Shown: positions 26,959 to 36,095, counted from the first letter of the stretch. The stretch is 64,000 bases of DNA from Acidobacteriota bacterium (GCA_013289765.1 JABCZI010000008.1:124001-188000); one strand, 5' to 3'. Made by a program: numbers and translations. The notes: generated from the sequence alone by a model not told the origin.

Positions 26959-28383
26959 TTGAGCACGCAAATCAAGTTTGGCACCTCCGGCTGGCGAGCC
27001 GTCATGGCGGAAGACTTTACCTTCGCTAACGTTCGGCGCGCTCTGGTGGGCATTGCCCGCTACGTGGCGGGGCGGAAGAAACAGGGCGCGCGAGTGATTG
27101 TGGGGCGCGACCCTCGGTTTCTGGGCGAAACGTTTTGTTCCATGGCCTCAGATATTCTGGCCGGGCACGGCGTTACGCCGGTTATGGTCGGCGAACCTGC
27201 GCCCACGCCGGCATTTGCGTATGCCGTTCTCCAAGCGAAGGCCGATGGCGTCATCAACTTTACCGCCTCGCATAATCCTCCGGAATATAACGGCATAAAG
27301 TTCTCGACTCCGGATGGTTGCCCGGCGCTGCCCGACGTCACTAAAAAGATTGAAGCTGAAATTCATCCGGGAGACACCGCGGCCTCTTCATCGAGAAACA
27401 TCGGCAATGGCGACGGCAACGCTGGGTCAGCTGAAGAATCTTTGGATGTGAAGCCGGGATACTTGAAGCGCCTGGCGGAGATCGTCGATCTGGAAGTGAT
27501 CCGCAAAGCGAACTTGCAGGTATGTTTCGATCCTATGTGGGGTGCTGCGCGTGGATACTCCGACGGCGTCTTGCGCGAGGCCGGAGTGAAAGTTACTACG
27601 GTCCACGACTATCGGGACGTCTTGTTCGGGGGCCACGCGCCAGAACCGGACGACCATCTGCTGGAAACTCTGCGCGAAAAAATGCGGAAGACGAAAGCTC
27701 ACATCGGAATTGCCACCGACGGCGATGCCGATCGGTTCGGAATTGTCGATGCGGACGGGACGTTCCTGCAGCCGAACTATGTGTTCGCGTTGCTATTCGA
27801 CTATTTGGTGGAAACGCGGGAATGGAAAAATGGCGTGGCCAAGTCAGTGGTCACAACGAATCTCATTAACGCCATCGCCAAAGCGCGCGGCGTGGAACTG
27901 CACGAAACCCCGGTGGGGTTCAAATATATCGGCGAACTGATCATGCAGGATAAAATTGCGATCGGCGGCGAAGAGAGCGCCGGACTTTCGATCCGTCATC
28001 ATGTGCCTGAAAAAGATGGCGTGCTGGCGGGAGTGCTTTGTTGCGAGATGGTCGCGCGCCGGGGTAAATCGTTGGGCGAGCAACTCAAAGAATTATGTAA
28101 CCAAGTTGGTTCCTACTATCCCGAGCGACAGAACTTTCGCTTGACGCCCGAGGTGAAAGAGAAGTTCACTGAGAAGATAAGGTCTGACCCGCGAGAGTTC
28201 AGTGGGCGCGCGGTCAGCCAAGTGGTTCGTACCGACGGGTTGAAGCTGCTATTCGAGGACGGCTCCTGGGTCTGTTATCGGCTTTCAGGCACTGAGCCGG
28301 TAGTTCGAGTCTATTCTGAGGCGCGAAGTGAACCGGATCTGGTGAAGTTGAGCGGGGCGGCCAAGCAATGGATTTTCGAATAA
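26959..28383 (+). CDS. phosphoglucomutase/phosphomannomutase family protein
   Basis: A 474-residue alpha-D-phosphohexomutase that interconverts sugar 1- and 6-phosphates. Domain 1 carries the phosphoserine loop TASHNPPEYNG (Ser104). The metal-binding loop is DGDADRFG near residue 254, sugar recognition is GEESAGLS near 335, and the C-terminal phosphate loop is RLSGTEPVVRVY. The N-terminal FGTSGWRAVMAEDF matches the branch acting on glucose and mannose phosphates. The start is a TTG preceded by a GGAG-type site. The downstream FtsB-like gene overlaps its end by 16 bases. It should feed glycogen, cell-wall or exopolysaccharide synthesis. Confidence 0.88.
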   Translation: MSTQIKFGTSGWRAVMAEDFTFANVRRALVGIARYVAGRKKQGARVIVGRDPRFLGETFCSMASDILAGHGVTPVMVGEPAPTPAFAYAVLQAKADGVINFTASHNPPEYNGIKFSTPDGCPALPDVTKKIEAEIHPGDTAASSSRNIGNGDGNAGSAEESLDVKPGYLKRLAEIVDLEVIRKANLQVCFDPMWGAARGYSDGVLREAGVKVTTVHDYRDVLFGGHAPEPDDHLLETLREKMRKTKAHIGIATDGDADRFGIVDADGTFLQPNYVFALLFDYLVETREWKNGVAKSVVTTNLINAIAKARGVELHETPVGFKYIGELIMQDKIAIGGEESAGLSIRHHVPEKDGVLAGVLCCEMVARRGKSLGEQLKELCNQVGSYYPERQNFRLTPEVKEKFTEKIRSDPREFSGRAVSQVVRTDGLKLLFEDGSWVCYRLSGTEPVVRVYSEARSEPDLVKLSGAAKQWIFE

Positions 28384-28835
28384 AAAATATTTCAAGAATG
28401 CGCCGCTTTCCCAGCCACGAGGACGGAATGCGCGCCATGGCCCAAAGGGCGCCGCAGGCCGAGGCAATAGCAGCCTCGTGCATTGAACGTTTTCGTCCCT
28501 GGGCGGAGCAAGTGTATGCCTTGCGCCGGCGTATTGCCACGATCACCGTCGCCGTGCTGGCAGGCCTGCTGTTCGTGCACGTAATGATTGGCGCGAACGG
28601 CATGGTTGTCTACAAGCAGAAGCGGGCAGAATATGAATCGCTGCAAAAGCGCATCGCGCTGGAGCAGCAAGAAAACGAACTCTACGCCCAGCAGATTCGT
28701 GGATTGAAATCCGACGCGAAAGCCATCGAGAAAGAAGCGCGCGAGCAGTTACGCTACGCCCGTCCTGGAGAGTATGTGTACGTCCCGCCGGCATCGGCGA
28801 CTGCCGCGCCAGTGAGTCATTCCGCGAGGAACTAG
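28368..28835 (+). CDS. FtsB/DivIC-like septum formation protein
   Basis: A 155-residue bitopic protein: a basic N-terminal tail of about 55 residues, one membrane helix (RIATITVAVLAGLLFVHVMIGANG), a coiled coil (KQKRAEYESLQKRIALEQQENELYAQQIRGL), then KAIEKEAREQLRYARPGEYVYV. The last element, EREQLxxxxPGE, is the hallmark of FtsB/DivIC proteins, which bridge FtsL and FtsQ in the divisome. The tail is longer than usual, and ATGs at 28398 or 28428 (the latter after GAGGAC) could be the true start. It overlaps the mutase gene by 16 bases, indicating coupling. Confidence 0.78.
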   Translation: MDFRIKNISRMRRFPSHEDGMRAMAQRAPQAEAIAASCIERFRPWAEQVYALRRRIATITVAVLAGLLFVHVMIGANGMVVYKQKRAEYESLQKRIALEQQENELYAQQIRGLKSDAKAIEKEAREQLRYARPGEYVYVPPASATAAPVSHSARN

Positions 28836-28892
28836 TCGTTTCATTCAGCACTACCTCTAGTTATGTTCCGCAAGTAATGGCTGTTAGGAAAG

Positions 28893-29046
28893 GATTCGTA
28901 TCAGGGCATCGCTTCAGCGATGCCATCAAAGCCGACAATTCTGAACGGCTTTAGCCGCCGGGTGTGCCGCTAGGCACAGCGGATAAAAGCTTGGATAATC
29001 TATTTGCTTTTGACGGCATGCCTGAAGGCATGCCCTGATACGAATC
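28893..29046. repeat. 154-bp palindromic MITE/REP-like element
   Basis: The ends are inverted copies: GATTCGTATCAGGGCAT at the left and ATGCCCTGATACGAATC at the right. Each end continues into its own small hairpin, GGCATCGCTTCAGCGATGCC at the left and GGCATGCCTGAAGGCATGCC at the right. The differing bases in these hairpins are compensated within each stem. The interior holds GTGTGCCGCTAGGCACAGCGG, another hairpin. It fills most of the spacer between the FtsB-like gene and the next secreted-protein gene. Confidence 0.75.
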
Positions 29047-29169
29047 GCTGCAAATGCATGACACCGAACCGTTTCCTCTGTGGTATAGTTCGGGACGTTA
29101 AGCGACTTTCTGCGGCATGGAACGGCGATCGCTACAGCACGATCGCAACATCTAAAGGAGAAACCGGTG

Positions 29170-29499
29170 ATGAGAAAAGTTCTAGTGCTTTGTCTCGCAA
29201 TTTGTTTCGTGTTCGCCCTGACGGCTCTGGCATTTGACGAAATGGGGAAGAGCACGACTGTGAACGGGTGGGTAAGCGATAGCAAGTGCGGCGCCAAGGG
29301 CGCAAATGCGAGCGCCGAGGCGTGCACGAAAAAGTGCCTGGCTGCCGGCGAGAAGGTGGTCATCGTTACCGATAAGGATCAGAAAGTTTTGATGGTGGAT
29401 AATCCTGACGCGCTGAAGGGCCACGAGGGACACCATATTGCCGTGACCGGACACGTGAGCAAGGACTCGATTCACGTAGACAGCATGAAGATGCTCTGA
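29170..29499 (+). CDS. small secreted protein, function unknown
   Basis: A 109-residue product with a signal peptide (VLVLCLAICFVFALTALAF). The mature part reads VNGWVSDSKCGAKGA...ACTKKCLAAG, then two strand-rich blocks and GHEGHHIAVTGHVSKDSIHVDSMKML. The three cysteines and the VxGxVxD opening suggest a small OB-like barrel stabilised by a disulfide, a type common in acidobacterial secretomes. The start at 29170 rather than the GTG just before it is supported by AAAGGAGAAACCGGTG upstream. A terminator follows, so it is monocistronic. No function is assigned. Confidence 0.7.
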   Translation: MRKVLVLCLAICFVFALTALAFDEMGKSTTVNGWVSDSKCGAKGANASAEACTKKCLAAGEKVVIVTDKDQKVLMVDNPDALKGHEGHHIAVTGHVSKDSIHVDSMKML

Positions 29500-29520
29500 G
29501 CAATATCGCTAAAATTCAAT

Positions 29521-29548
29521 GGGCGGCTGCGGCCGCCCTTTATTTTTA
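29521..29548 (+). terminator. rho-independent terminator
   Basis: The stem GGGCGGC / GCCGCCC with loop TGCG is followed by TTTATTTTT, 21 bases after the preceding stop. Confidence 0.85.
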
Positions 29549-29614
29549 GCACTACATATTTGTGACTGATGCCGAGGGCAGGACGCCCTTGGAACATCCG
29601 ACGGGAATCCCACG

Positions 29615-30388
29615 CTACCGAACTACGCCTTCCAGCGGGGAACTGGCCGTGGCATAGAGTTTTTTCGGCATGCGTCCAGCGAGATAGGCTTGGCGTCCGG
29701 CTATAACCCCATGGCGCATGGCTTCCGCCATCAGTACCGGATCCTGTGCGTTGGCAATGCCGGTATTCATGAGCACAGCATCGGCGCCAAGTTCCATTGC
29801 GATCGCCGCGTCGGACGCGGTGCCCACGCCTGCATCCACTATCAGCGGAACGTTGGTGATCATTTCGCGCAGAATGCGGATGTGAGCCTGATTCTGAATG
29901 CCCATACCGCTGCCGATCGGCGCACCCAGCGGCATTACCGCGGCAGCCCCTGCATCGATCAAACGTTTGGCGAAGACAATGTCATCGGAGGTGTAAGGCA
30001 AAACCGTGAAACCTTCGCTCACCAGGATGCGTGTCGCTTCGAGCGTGGCTTGAACATCTGGGTAAAGCGTAGCCTGATCCCCGATGACTTCGAGTTTCAC
30101 CCAGTCGGAGAGTCCCACTTCGCGGCCGAGTCGCGCGGCGCGTACAGCTTCGTCCGCCGTATAGCAGCCGGCAGTGTTGGGCAGAAGGAAATATTTCTTG
30201 GGATCAATGTAGTCGAGCAAAGATTCTTTGCTGCGGTCGAGGTTCACCCTGCGCACAGCGACGGTAACCATGTCCGCTCCGCTGGCTTCGAGCGCGCGGG
30301 CGGTTTCCTGCGGGGATTTATATTTTCCCGTGCCGACGATCAGGCGCGAGCGGAAGGAGCGGCCGGCGATAACCAGTGAGTCGGTCAT
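29615..30388 (-). CDS. thiG: thiazole synthase
   Basis: A 257-residue TIM-barrel enzyme that forms the thiazole phosphate ring of thiamine from deoxyxylulose phosphate, dehydroglycine and the ThiS thiocarboxylate. The Schiff-base lysine is in WVKLEVIGD near residue 97. [20 protein letters not shown] and the phosphate loops [14 protein letters not shown] and [29 protein letters not shown] are all intact. The length is normal. No thiS, thiH/thiO or thiC is adjacent, and no TPP riboswitch consensus is visible in the 80 bases upstream, so regulation and partners lie elsewhere. It shares the strand with the acyl-CoA ligase upstream. Confidence 0.93.
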   Translation of the reverse strand: MTDSLVIAGRSFRSRLIVGTGKYKSPQETARALEASGADMVTVAVRRVNLDRSKESLLDYIDPKKYFLLPNTAGCYTADEAVRAARLGREVGLSDWVKLEVIGDQATLYPDVQATLEATRILVSEGFTVLPYTSDDIVFAKRLIDAGAAAVMPLGAPIGSGMGIQNQAHIRILREMITNVPLIVDAGVGTASDAAIAMELGADAVLMNTGIANAQDPVLMAEAMRHGVIAGRQAYLAGRMPKKLYATASSPLEGVVR

Positions 30389-30467
30389 GACCCCTTATTG
30401 TAAACCGAGTCGGCGCGATATCGACCTGCGCTCGACGGGTAGCCGAAGCGTGGCTGGTGCTTGGGAC

Positions 30468-32270
30468 CTATGGAGGATTGACGGTCTCCGCTTCGGCGTA
30501 GAGTTCGTCGATCTGGTCGCGGTAGCGCTCTTCGATTACGCGGCGGCGCAGTTTCATCGTGGGCGTAAGGGCGCCGTTATCAGGAGTAAATTCGTCAGGT
30601 ACAAGCAGCACACGTTTGAGCTTTTCGAATCGCGCCAGGTTCTGATTCACCCCTTCCACAATTTCCTGATAGAGCGCCTGCACTTTCGGATGAGCTGTTA
30701 ATTCGGCTCGCGAAGAAAAAATAACGTCCTCGCTTCGAGCCCAATCCTCAAGAAGTGCGAAATTGGGCGAAAGAATTACACAAGCGAACTTGCGTTTATC
30801 TCCGACGATAGCAGCGGTTCCAACCAAGGGATTCAGTTTGAGCGAGTTCTCAATCGGCTGCGGCGCGATGAACTTGCCGCCTGAAGTTTTAATTAATTCT
30901 TTCTTGCGGTCGGTAACTGAGAGATATCCATCGGCGTCGACGTTGCCAATGTCTCCGGTCTTAAACCATTCGTCGAGAAATGCATTCTGGGTTTCGTCAG
31001 GGCGGTTCCAATATCCCTTGAACACGGAAGGGCCTCGCACCAGAATCTCCCCGTCGTCGGCGATGCGAACTTCAAGATTCGGAAGAATCTTGCCAACCGT
31101 GCCAATGCGGTGATTGACCGGGGTATTCACCGCGATCACCGGAGAAGTTTCGGTCAAGCCGTAGCCCTCGTGAATGCGGATGCCAACGCTGGCGTACCAC
31201 TCTGCCAGTTCGCGGCCCAGAGGCGCGCCCCCTGAGATAAAAGTCTCGACCTTTCCCCCCATGCCAGCGCGAATTTTCGAGAAGACCAGTTTGTTGGCAA
31301 GCTTCCAGCTTGGCGAAGCTGGAGTTTTCCCCGCTAGAATTGCAGCCTTGTTGTCCCGACCAACGGAAAGCGCCCATTGGTAAATCGCGCGCTTGGGAAA
31401 GCCCCGGGCTGTCATCTCGGTTTTGGCATAAACCTTTTCGTAAACTCTAGGGACAGAAACGCATACGGTCGGACGCACCTCCAGCAGCGTCGCGGGAAGA
31501 TTCTCCATCAAAGGACAGTAGGCTAAAGTGACCCCGTGATAAAGCAGGGTGAAATCCACGTGACGCGCCGTCACGTGCGAAAGCGGAAGAAAAGACACGC
31601 TTATCAGCCCGGGATGCATTTCGAAGCCCAGTAGCGAATAATTGATATTCGAAGCCATGTTGCCATGTGTCAGCATGACGCCCTTGGAAATTCCGGTGGT
31701 GCCTGAAGTGTAGATAATTGTCGCGAGATCGTCGGGCTGAATCGAGCGCGCGGCAGCTTCGGCTTGCGGATCAAGTTCGCTGGCGCCCTCGTCGAAGAAT
31801 TGATTCATTAGCTGGCAGTTCGACGCCGCGCCGCTCGGGAGTTCAACGCGATCCATTTCAACGCGATCCATGACGACAATTCTGCGAACCTGGGTCTGCG
31901 GGAGGATCGATTGCACTTTTTGCAGCTGATGCTCAGTGGAGAGGAAAACGACGCTGGCGCCGGAGTCGCGCAAAGTATAGGCGGTTTGTTCCGGAGTCAG
32001 CGTGGCATAGACGGGAACGGTGATGGCACCGAGCAGCAGAATCGCGAAGTCAGCGGTGGACCACTCGGGACGATTCTCGCTCAGGATCGCGACGCGATCT
32101 CCCTTGCGGACACCCAATTTCTGCAGCGCGCGCACGGTTCCAGCCACATTGCTGCGGAGTTGGGACGACGAAATAGGCCGCCATTCTCCGTCCTCGCGAT
32201 GGAGCATTGCCCGCTCGAGATTGCGCTCAACGGCTGCAAAGAAGACATCGTTCAGGGTAGAGAGACTCAT
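30468..32270 (-). CDS. long-chain fatty acid-CoA ligase (AMP-forming, FadD15-like)
   Basis: A 600-residue adenylating enzyme. The P-loop motif is IIYTSGTTGISKGVMLTHGN (about 190-209), GYGLTETSPVIAVN is the A5 motif, and YLSVTDRKKELIKTSGGKFIAP holds the hinge and the region leading to the catalytic lysine. The long C-terminus (MKLRRRVIEERYRDQIDELY) identifies the bacterial FadD15/ACSL-like subgroup of about 600 residues rather than short FadD. It activates fatty acids to acyl-CoA at the membrane for lipid synthesis or degradation. It is upstream of thiG on the same strand with 79 bases between; functional linkage is not expected. Confidence 0.85.
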   Translation of the reverse strand: MSLSTLNDVFFAAVERNLERAMLHREDGEWRPISSSQLRSNVAGTVRALQKLGVRKGDRVAILSENRPEWSTADFAILLLGAITVPVYATLTPEQTAYTLRDSGASVVFLSTEHQLQKVQSILPQTQVRRIVVMDRVEMDRVELPSGAASNCQLMNQFFDEGASELDPQAEAAARSIQPDDLATIIYTSGTTGISKGVMLTHGNMASNINYSLLGFEMHPGLISVSFLPLSHVTARHVDFTLLYHGVTLAYCPLMENLPATLLEVRPTVCVSVPRVYEKVYAKTEMTARGFPKRAIYQWALSVGRDNKAAILAGKTPASPSWKLANKLVFSKIRAGMGGKVETFISGGAPLGRELAEWYASVGIRIHEGYGLTETSPVIAVNTPVNHRIGTVGKILPNLEVRIADDGEILVRGPSVFKGYWNRPDETQNAFLDEWFKTGDIGNVDADGYLSVTDRKKELIKTSGGKFIAPQPIENSLKLNPLVGTAAIVGDKRKFACVILSPNFALLEDWARSEDVIFSSRAELTAHPKVQALYQEIVEGVNQNLARFEKLKRVLLVPDEFTPDNGALTPTMKLRRRVIEERYRDQIDELYAEAETVNPP

Positions 32271-32446
32271 AGACTATGACTTTGAACTGAACCTGAATCT
32301 ACTGGTTTATGGTGGCCCAGGGCAATGCGAAAGGTCTGGCGGCAGGGTACTCATTGAGCATCCGGAACCCAGAATGACAATCCGACTCGAAAATTACAAT
32401 GTCTCCGCGTGAAGTGAATTATCATCATTTGCCAGGAGGATATTGA

Positions 32447-33022
32447 ATGCAGAGAAAATTGCCAAGGGTGTTACAGGCGGCGCTGCTCGCAGGTGCGATG
32501 ACGGTAGCGATTGCCGCTCCGGCTCGTGCACAAACCAAGCAACCGGAGAGTGCTTCCATGCCAAAGGTTGGCGACATGGCTCCGGATTTCAAGCTGAACT
32601 ATTTCGATGGGACTAATTCGAAAGAAGTTTCATTGAGCCAGTACCGCGGCAAGAAAAATGTGGTTCTTGGATTTTTCATCTTCGCTTTCACCGGTGGTTG
32701 AACGGCTCAAATGAAAGCTCTCCAGCAAGATCTGAAACGGCTGGAAGCTACCGACACCCAGGTTCTGGGTGTAAGCGTGGATAGTGCCTTCGCGAATAAA
32801 GCCTTTGCCGATCAAATTGGAGTTACGTTTCCGCTGCTCAGCGATTGGGGCGGAGAAGTTACACGTGAGTATGGAATCTATCTGAGTAAATACAAGGCTG
32901 CCCGCCGGGTGAACTTTCTGATTGGAAAAGATGGGAAGATCCTGGAAGAACAAGTAGATAATGCAGCAATCGATCCGACGAAGATTGTCGATACCTGCGA
33001 GAGGCCGAAGCTGAAGAATTAG
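32447..33022 (+). CDS. secreted peroxiredoxin, probable selenoprotein (in-frame TGA at the peroxidatic position)
   Basis: The track shows two ORFs (32447-32701 and 32711-33022) in one frame. Read through TGA 32699-32701 they form a 191-residue AhpC/TSA-type peroxiredoxin. A signal peptide ([19 protein letters not shown]) is followed by [15 protein letters not shown], then FAFTGG-TGA-TAQM. Peroxiredoxins place their peroxidatic cysteine exactly after this Thr-x-x, so Sec is the natural reading. The rest is intact (VLGVSVDS...[11 protein letters not shown]...[12 protein letters not shown]). A hairpin lies 15 bases after the TGA. An AGGAGG site precedes the ATG. A mutated or misread Cys codon is the alternative; no sel genes are in the window. 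Confidence 0.8.
32716..32749 (+). promoter_or_regulatory. putative bacterial SECIS hairpin
   Basis: After the in-frame TGA (32699-32701), AGCT-C-TCCAGC pairs with GCTGGA-AGCT: ten base pairs with one bulged C and a 13-nt loop (AAGATCTGAAACG). The distance from the TGA fits bacterial SelB-dependent elements, which lie in the coding region just downstream of the UGA. The loop lacks an obvious leading G, so support is structural only. Confidence 0.55.
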
Positions 33023-33201
33023 ATCGGAACCGGGCTCCCGGCGGCCGGTTCCCGGCATCCGGGCGGGCCCGGTTGCGCTAACAATGAATCTCGTTCCTTT
33101 CACCTTTCCATCCCAGTAGTCCAGTTCGGAAAGCACGTTTGACGCAGGCTGCCCGCATCAGGTCTGATAGGGGGTCGCGTCCGTGTCTTTGCCATGTTCC
33201 C

Positions 33202-34491
33202 ATGAACGAACAGAAGCGTCTCCCGATCAACTGGATGGATATTCTCTGGCTGTTCTTTCTGGCCGGACTGGCAGCGCTGCCGCCGGTGTTCGAAATTCAC
33301 AAGCAACTGACTCTGCTTGCGATCGGCGTTGTGCAGTTCAGCGAAGGCTGGCTTCTGGCGCGCTCTCCGCGGCGGGGCGCCGTTTACATCGTCTTGCTCA
33401 AGATCGCGCTGGCAACGCTGCTGATTGATCATACCGGCGAAGTTGGAATCAACAGCAGCTACTATCCAATCTTTTACTTGCCGGTAGTCACCGCAGCTGA
33501 ATATTTCGGGCCCTGGCTCACCTTGCTGTGGACCGCTCTGGCTTCGGCGGCGTATTGCTCTTATCTTTACCCAGCCCTGCAGGAATATGAAATCACAGCA
33601 GAGAGTTACAGCCTGCTCGCCATCCGGATACTTTTCTTTTTTCTCGCGGGCATGGTGGTGAACCGCTTCGTGGTGGAAAATCGGCGGCAAATCAAACGCT
33701 ATCAGGAACTGGCCGAAACGCTGGCGGAAACCAACCGCAAGCTGGAGCAGGCGCAGGAAGAAGCGCGCCGGTCGGAACGTCTGGCCGCTTTAGGGCAGAT
33801 GTCTGCCGGCCTGGCGCACGAGATCCGGAATCCGCTCGGGGTCATCAAGGGATCGGCGGAGATGCTGCACCAGAAGCTCGGCGAATCGAATCCTCTGGCT
33901 AGCGAACTGGCGGGTTATATTTCGACTGAGACCAACCGTTTGAGTGCGCTGGTAACGCGTTTCCTGGATTTCGCGCGGCCCCTGCATGCCGAGCTGACCC
34001 TACAACAAATTACCCCTGTGCTGGATCGGGCTCTTCGTTCTGTATCCATGACGCGAAAAGATGACGATACCTCGGTGCGCGTGGAGCGCCAGTACCAGGA
34101 GAATCTGCCGCCGCTTCCGCTCGATGAGAGTCTTTGCGAGCAAGCGTTCGTGAATCTGATTCAGAATGCTTACGACGCGATGGGCAACAACGGCGGAACG
34201 TTGCGCGTAATCGCGGGAAGGGTGAACTCCGGGCGCCGAAATGGAGTCGAAGTGCGAATCGAGGACACGGGGCCGGGAATTCCAGCGGAATTGCGGGAGC
34301 AGATCTTTAATCCGTTTGTAACCACCAAGAAAACCGGGGTGGGACTCGGTCTGTCGATTGTCTCGAGAATCATCGACGGCCACCATGGAACCATTCGGGT
34401 GGCAGATGAGGATGGCAACGGTCGTCGAGGAGCCGGCTTCGTCGTTTTTTTTCCGCTGCGAGCAGAGAATGCAATTGATTCCGCATCTTAG
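33202..34491 (+). CDS. NtrB-like membrane sensor histidine kinase
   Basis: A 429-residue kinase from the ATG at 33202 (MNEQKRLPINW); the upstream track start adds 21 unlikely residues. Five or six membrane helices (12-155) lead into a coiled coil (YQELAETLAETNRKLEQAQEEARR), then HisKA with His206 in AGLAHEIRNPLGVIKGSAEML and a complete HATPase (NLIQNAYDAMGNNGG, DTGPGIP, GVGLGLSIVSRII). AHEIRNPL is typical of NtrB/AtoS-type kinases that partner sigma-54 activators, and such an activator is encoded 54 bases downstream. There is no PAS domain; sensing is probably by the membrane part. Confidence 0.88.
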   Translation: MNEQKRLPINWMDILWLFFLAGLAALPPVFEIHKQLTLLAIGVVQFSEGWLLARSPRRGAVYIVLLKIALATLLIDHTGEVGINSSYYPIFYLPVVTAAEYFGPWLTLLWTALASAAYCSYLYPALQEYEITAESYSLLAIRILFFFLAGMVVNRFVVENRRQIKRYQELAETLAETNRKLEQAQEEARRSERLAALGQMSAGLAHEIRNPLGVIKGSAEMLHQKLGESNPLASELAGYISTETNRLSALVTRFLDFARPLHAELTLQQITPVLDRALRSVSMTRKDDDTSVRVERQYQENLPPLPLDESLCEQAFVNLIQNAYDAMGNNGGTLRVIAGRVNSGRRNGVEVRIEDTGPGIPAELREQIFNPFVTTKKTGVGLGLSIVSRIIDGHHGTIRVADEDGNGRRGAGFVVFFPLRAENAIDSAS

Positions 34492-34545
34492 GGTGCAGTG
34501 TATGGGTAGTTCCTGTTTGACCAAAACCAGTTACGTATTCACGAT

Positions 34546-35916
34546 ATGCCAACAATTTTAATTGTCGAAGATGAAGCGAGGATGCGCCGCCTGCTCGAGT
34601 TGAATCTCAGCGAAGATGGTTTCACCACTCTCTCCGCCGGAGACGCCGAGAGCGGGTTGAAATTGCTGGGTCAGAATGCAGTCGATCTTGTGGTTACGGA
34701 TCTCAAGCTGCCGGGGATGAACGGATTGGAATTCCTGCAGGCGGTGAAGCGCCAGAATGCCGCCTTGCCCGTAGTAGTGATGACGGCTTTCGGAACAGTA
34801 GAAACGGCGGTCGACGCGATGAAGGCCGGGGCCAGCGACTATGTGCTGAAACCGTTTTCGTTGAGCGAGATGCGCATGGTGATTCGCAAGGAATTGGATG
34901 TCCGCGACTTGCGAGAGCAGAACCGGTCACTGCGTGAGGCGTTAGGGAAGCGGCTTGCACATCCGAATGTGGTGGCTCGGAGCGCGAAAATGCAGGAAGT
35001 GTTGGCCACGGTAGAACGCGTCGCTGCGACGAACTCGACCGTCCTCCTGGGTGGAGAGAGCGGCGTCGGGAAGGACTTAATCGCGCGCGCAATTCATGAG
35101 AAGTCGCGGCGAGCTGCCGGACCCTTCATCAAAATTAACAGCACCGCGATCCCGGAGAATTTGCTCGAGAGTGAATTGTTTGGCTACGAGAAGGGCGCTT
35201 TCACAGGTGCGAATGTGAGCAAGCCGGGCAAGTTCGAGATGGCGGATAAGGGAACCTTATTTCTTGATGAGATCGGGGATGTACCGCCCGTGACCCAGGT
35301 GAAGTTATTGCGTGTCTTGCAGGAGCGCGAGTTTGAGCGGCTGGGCAGCACCAAAACCGTGAAAGTCGATGTCCGGCTGATCGCAGCCACCAACCGCGAT
35401 CTGCGCGAGGCCCTGGAGCAAGGAACATTTCGCGAGGATCTTTACTATCGCTTGAATGTAGTTCCCATCGATATCGCTCCCTTGCGCCAGCGTAAGGAGG
35501 ATATTCCCGACCTGGTGAATCTGTTTATTTCGCGTTGCACCGGAGATTCGGGGAAGCCAGTGAATGGCATTACGCCCGAAGCCATGCAGATTTTGGTGAA
35601 CTACCATTGGCCCGGCAACGTGCGCGAGTTGCATAACATTATCGAGCGCGCATGCGCATTGGCGAAGGGGTTGGTTCTTCAGCCTGCGGACATTCATCTC
35701 GATTTGCGTCCAGCCCGGGCCGCCAACGGTGGCGCCGGATTTCTTCCCGAGGGAATGACTCTGGAGCACTGGGAAGACGAAATGATTAAGGAAGCCCTGC
35801 GACGTGCAGATGGAAATAAGAGCCAGGCGGCGCGGCTGTTAGGACTGTCGCGAAACGCGCTGCGTTACCGGTTGTCAAAAATTGGGATTGCAGACGAAGG
35901 CGAGAAAGACTCATAG
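34546..35916 (+). CDS. NtrC-family sigma-54-dependent response regulator
   Basis: A 456-residue activator. The receiver domain has EDEAR and Asp52 in VVTDLKLPGMNG. The AAA+ domain has Walker A GGESGVGKD (about 168-176), the sigma-54 contact loop GAFTGA, Walker B GTLFLDEIGD and an arginine-rich sensor (ATNRDLREAL). The C-terminal Fis-type helix-turn-helix ends in GNKSQAARLLGLSRNALRYRLSKIGI. It is phosphorylated presumably by the kinase encoded just upstream. A consensus sigma-54 promoter with repeated TTGGTTGAA boxes lies directly downstream of this gene, in front of the FecR/DUF6600 gene, making that gene the likely target. Confidence 0.92.
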   Translation: MPTILIVEDEARMRRLLELNLSEDGFTTLSAGDAESGLKLLGQNAVDLVVTDLKLPGMNGLEFLQAVKRQNAALPVVVMTAFGTVETAVDAMKAGASDYVLKPFSLSEMRMVIRKELDVRDLREQNRSLREALGKRLAHPNVVARSAKMQEVLATVERVAATNSTVLLGGESGVGKDLIARAIHEKSRRAAGPFIKINSTAIPENLLESELFGYEKGAFTGANVSKPGKFEMADKGTLFLDEIGDVPPVTQVKLLRVLQEREFERLGSTKTVKVDVRLIAATNRDLREALEQGTFREDLYYRLNVVPIDIAPLRQRKEDIPDLVNLFISRCTGDSGKPVNGITPEAMQILVNYHWPGNVRELHNIIERACALAKGLVLQPADIHLDLRPARAANGGAGFLPEGMTLEHWEDEMIKEALRRADGNKSQAARLLGLSRNALRYRLSKIGIADEGEKDS

Positions 35917-35926
35917 GGCACCCCTC

Positions 35927-35979
35927 TCAACCAGAACCGTCCCCGGTCCCATTGGTTGAAAACCACCAGCTTGGTTGAA
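35927..35979. promoter_or_regulatory. putative upstream activator sites for the NtrC-type regulator
   Basis: TCAACCA at 35927 is inverted relative to two direct copies of TTGGTTGAA at 35952 and 35971 (19 bases apart). They lie 100-150 bases upstream of the sigma-54 promoter, the normal distance for enhancer-type sites. Confidence 0.45.
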
Positions 35980-36079
35980 CGCAGCCACCGGTTTACCTCC
36001 CGCCATCCGCGCTCTGTTGAAAGCCCCGTGTATATTGCTGAAATACATGGAGTTACGACGCGTCCCGCCACTTCTCCTT

Positions 36080-36095
36080 TGGCATGGTACTTGCT
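36080..36095 (+). promoter_or_regulatory. sigma-54 (-24/-12) promoter
   Basis: TGGCATG-GTAC-TTGCT matches the RpoN consensus TGGCACG-N4-TTGCW, with exactly 10 bases between GG and GC. It is about 92 bases upstream of the ATG at 36188 and just downstream of an NtrC-type activator gene. Confidence 0.8.

Noticed and set aside
30389-30467. TPP riboswitch before thiG
   Set aside because: Only 79 bases are available and no CTGAGA-type THI-box consensus is present.
32447-32701. 84-aa truncated peroxiredoxin as a pseudogene fragment
   Set aside because: The downstream part continues in the same frame without any other damage, and the stop is exactly the catalytic codon.
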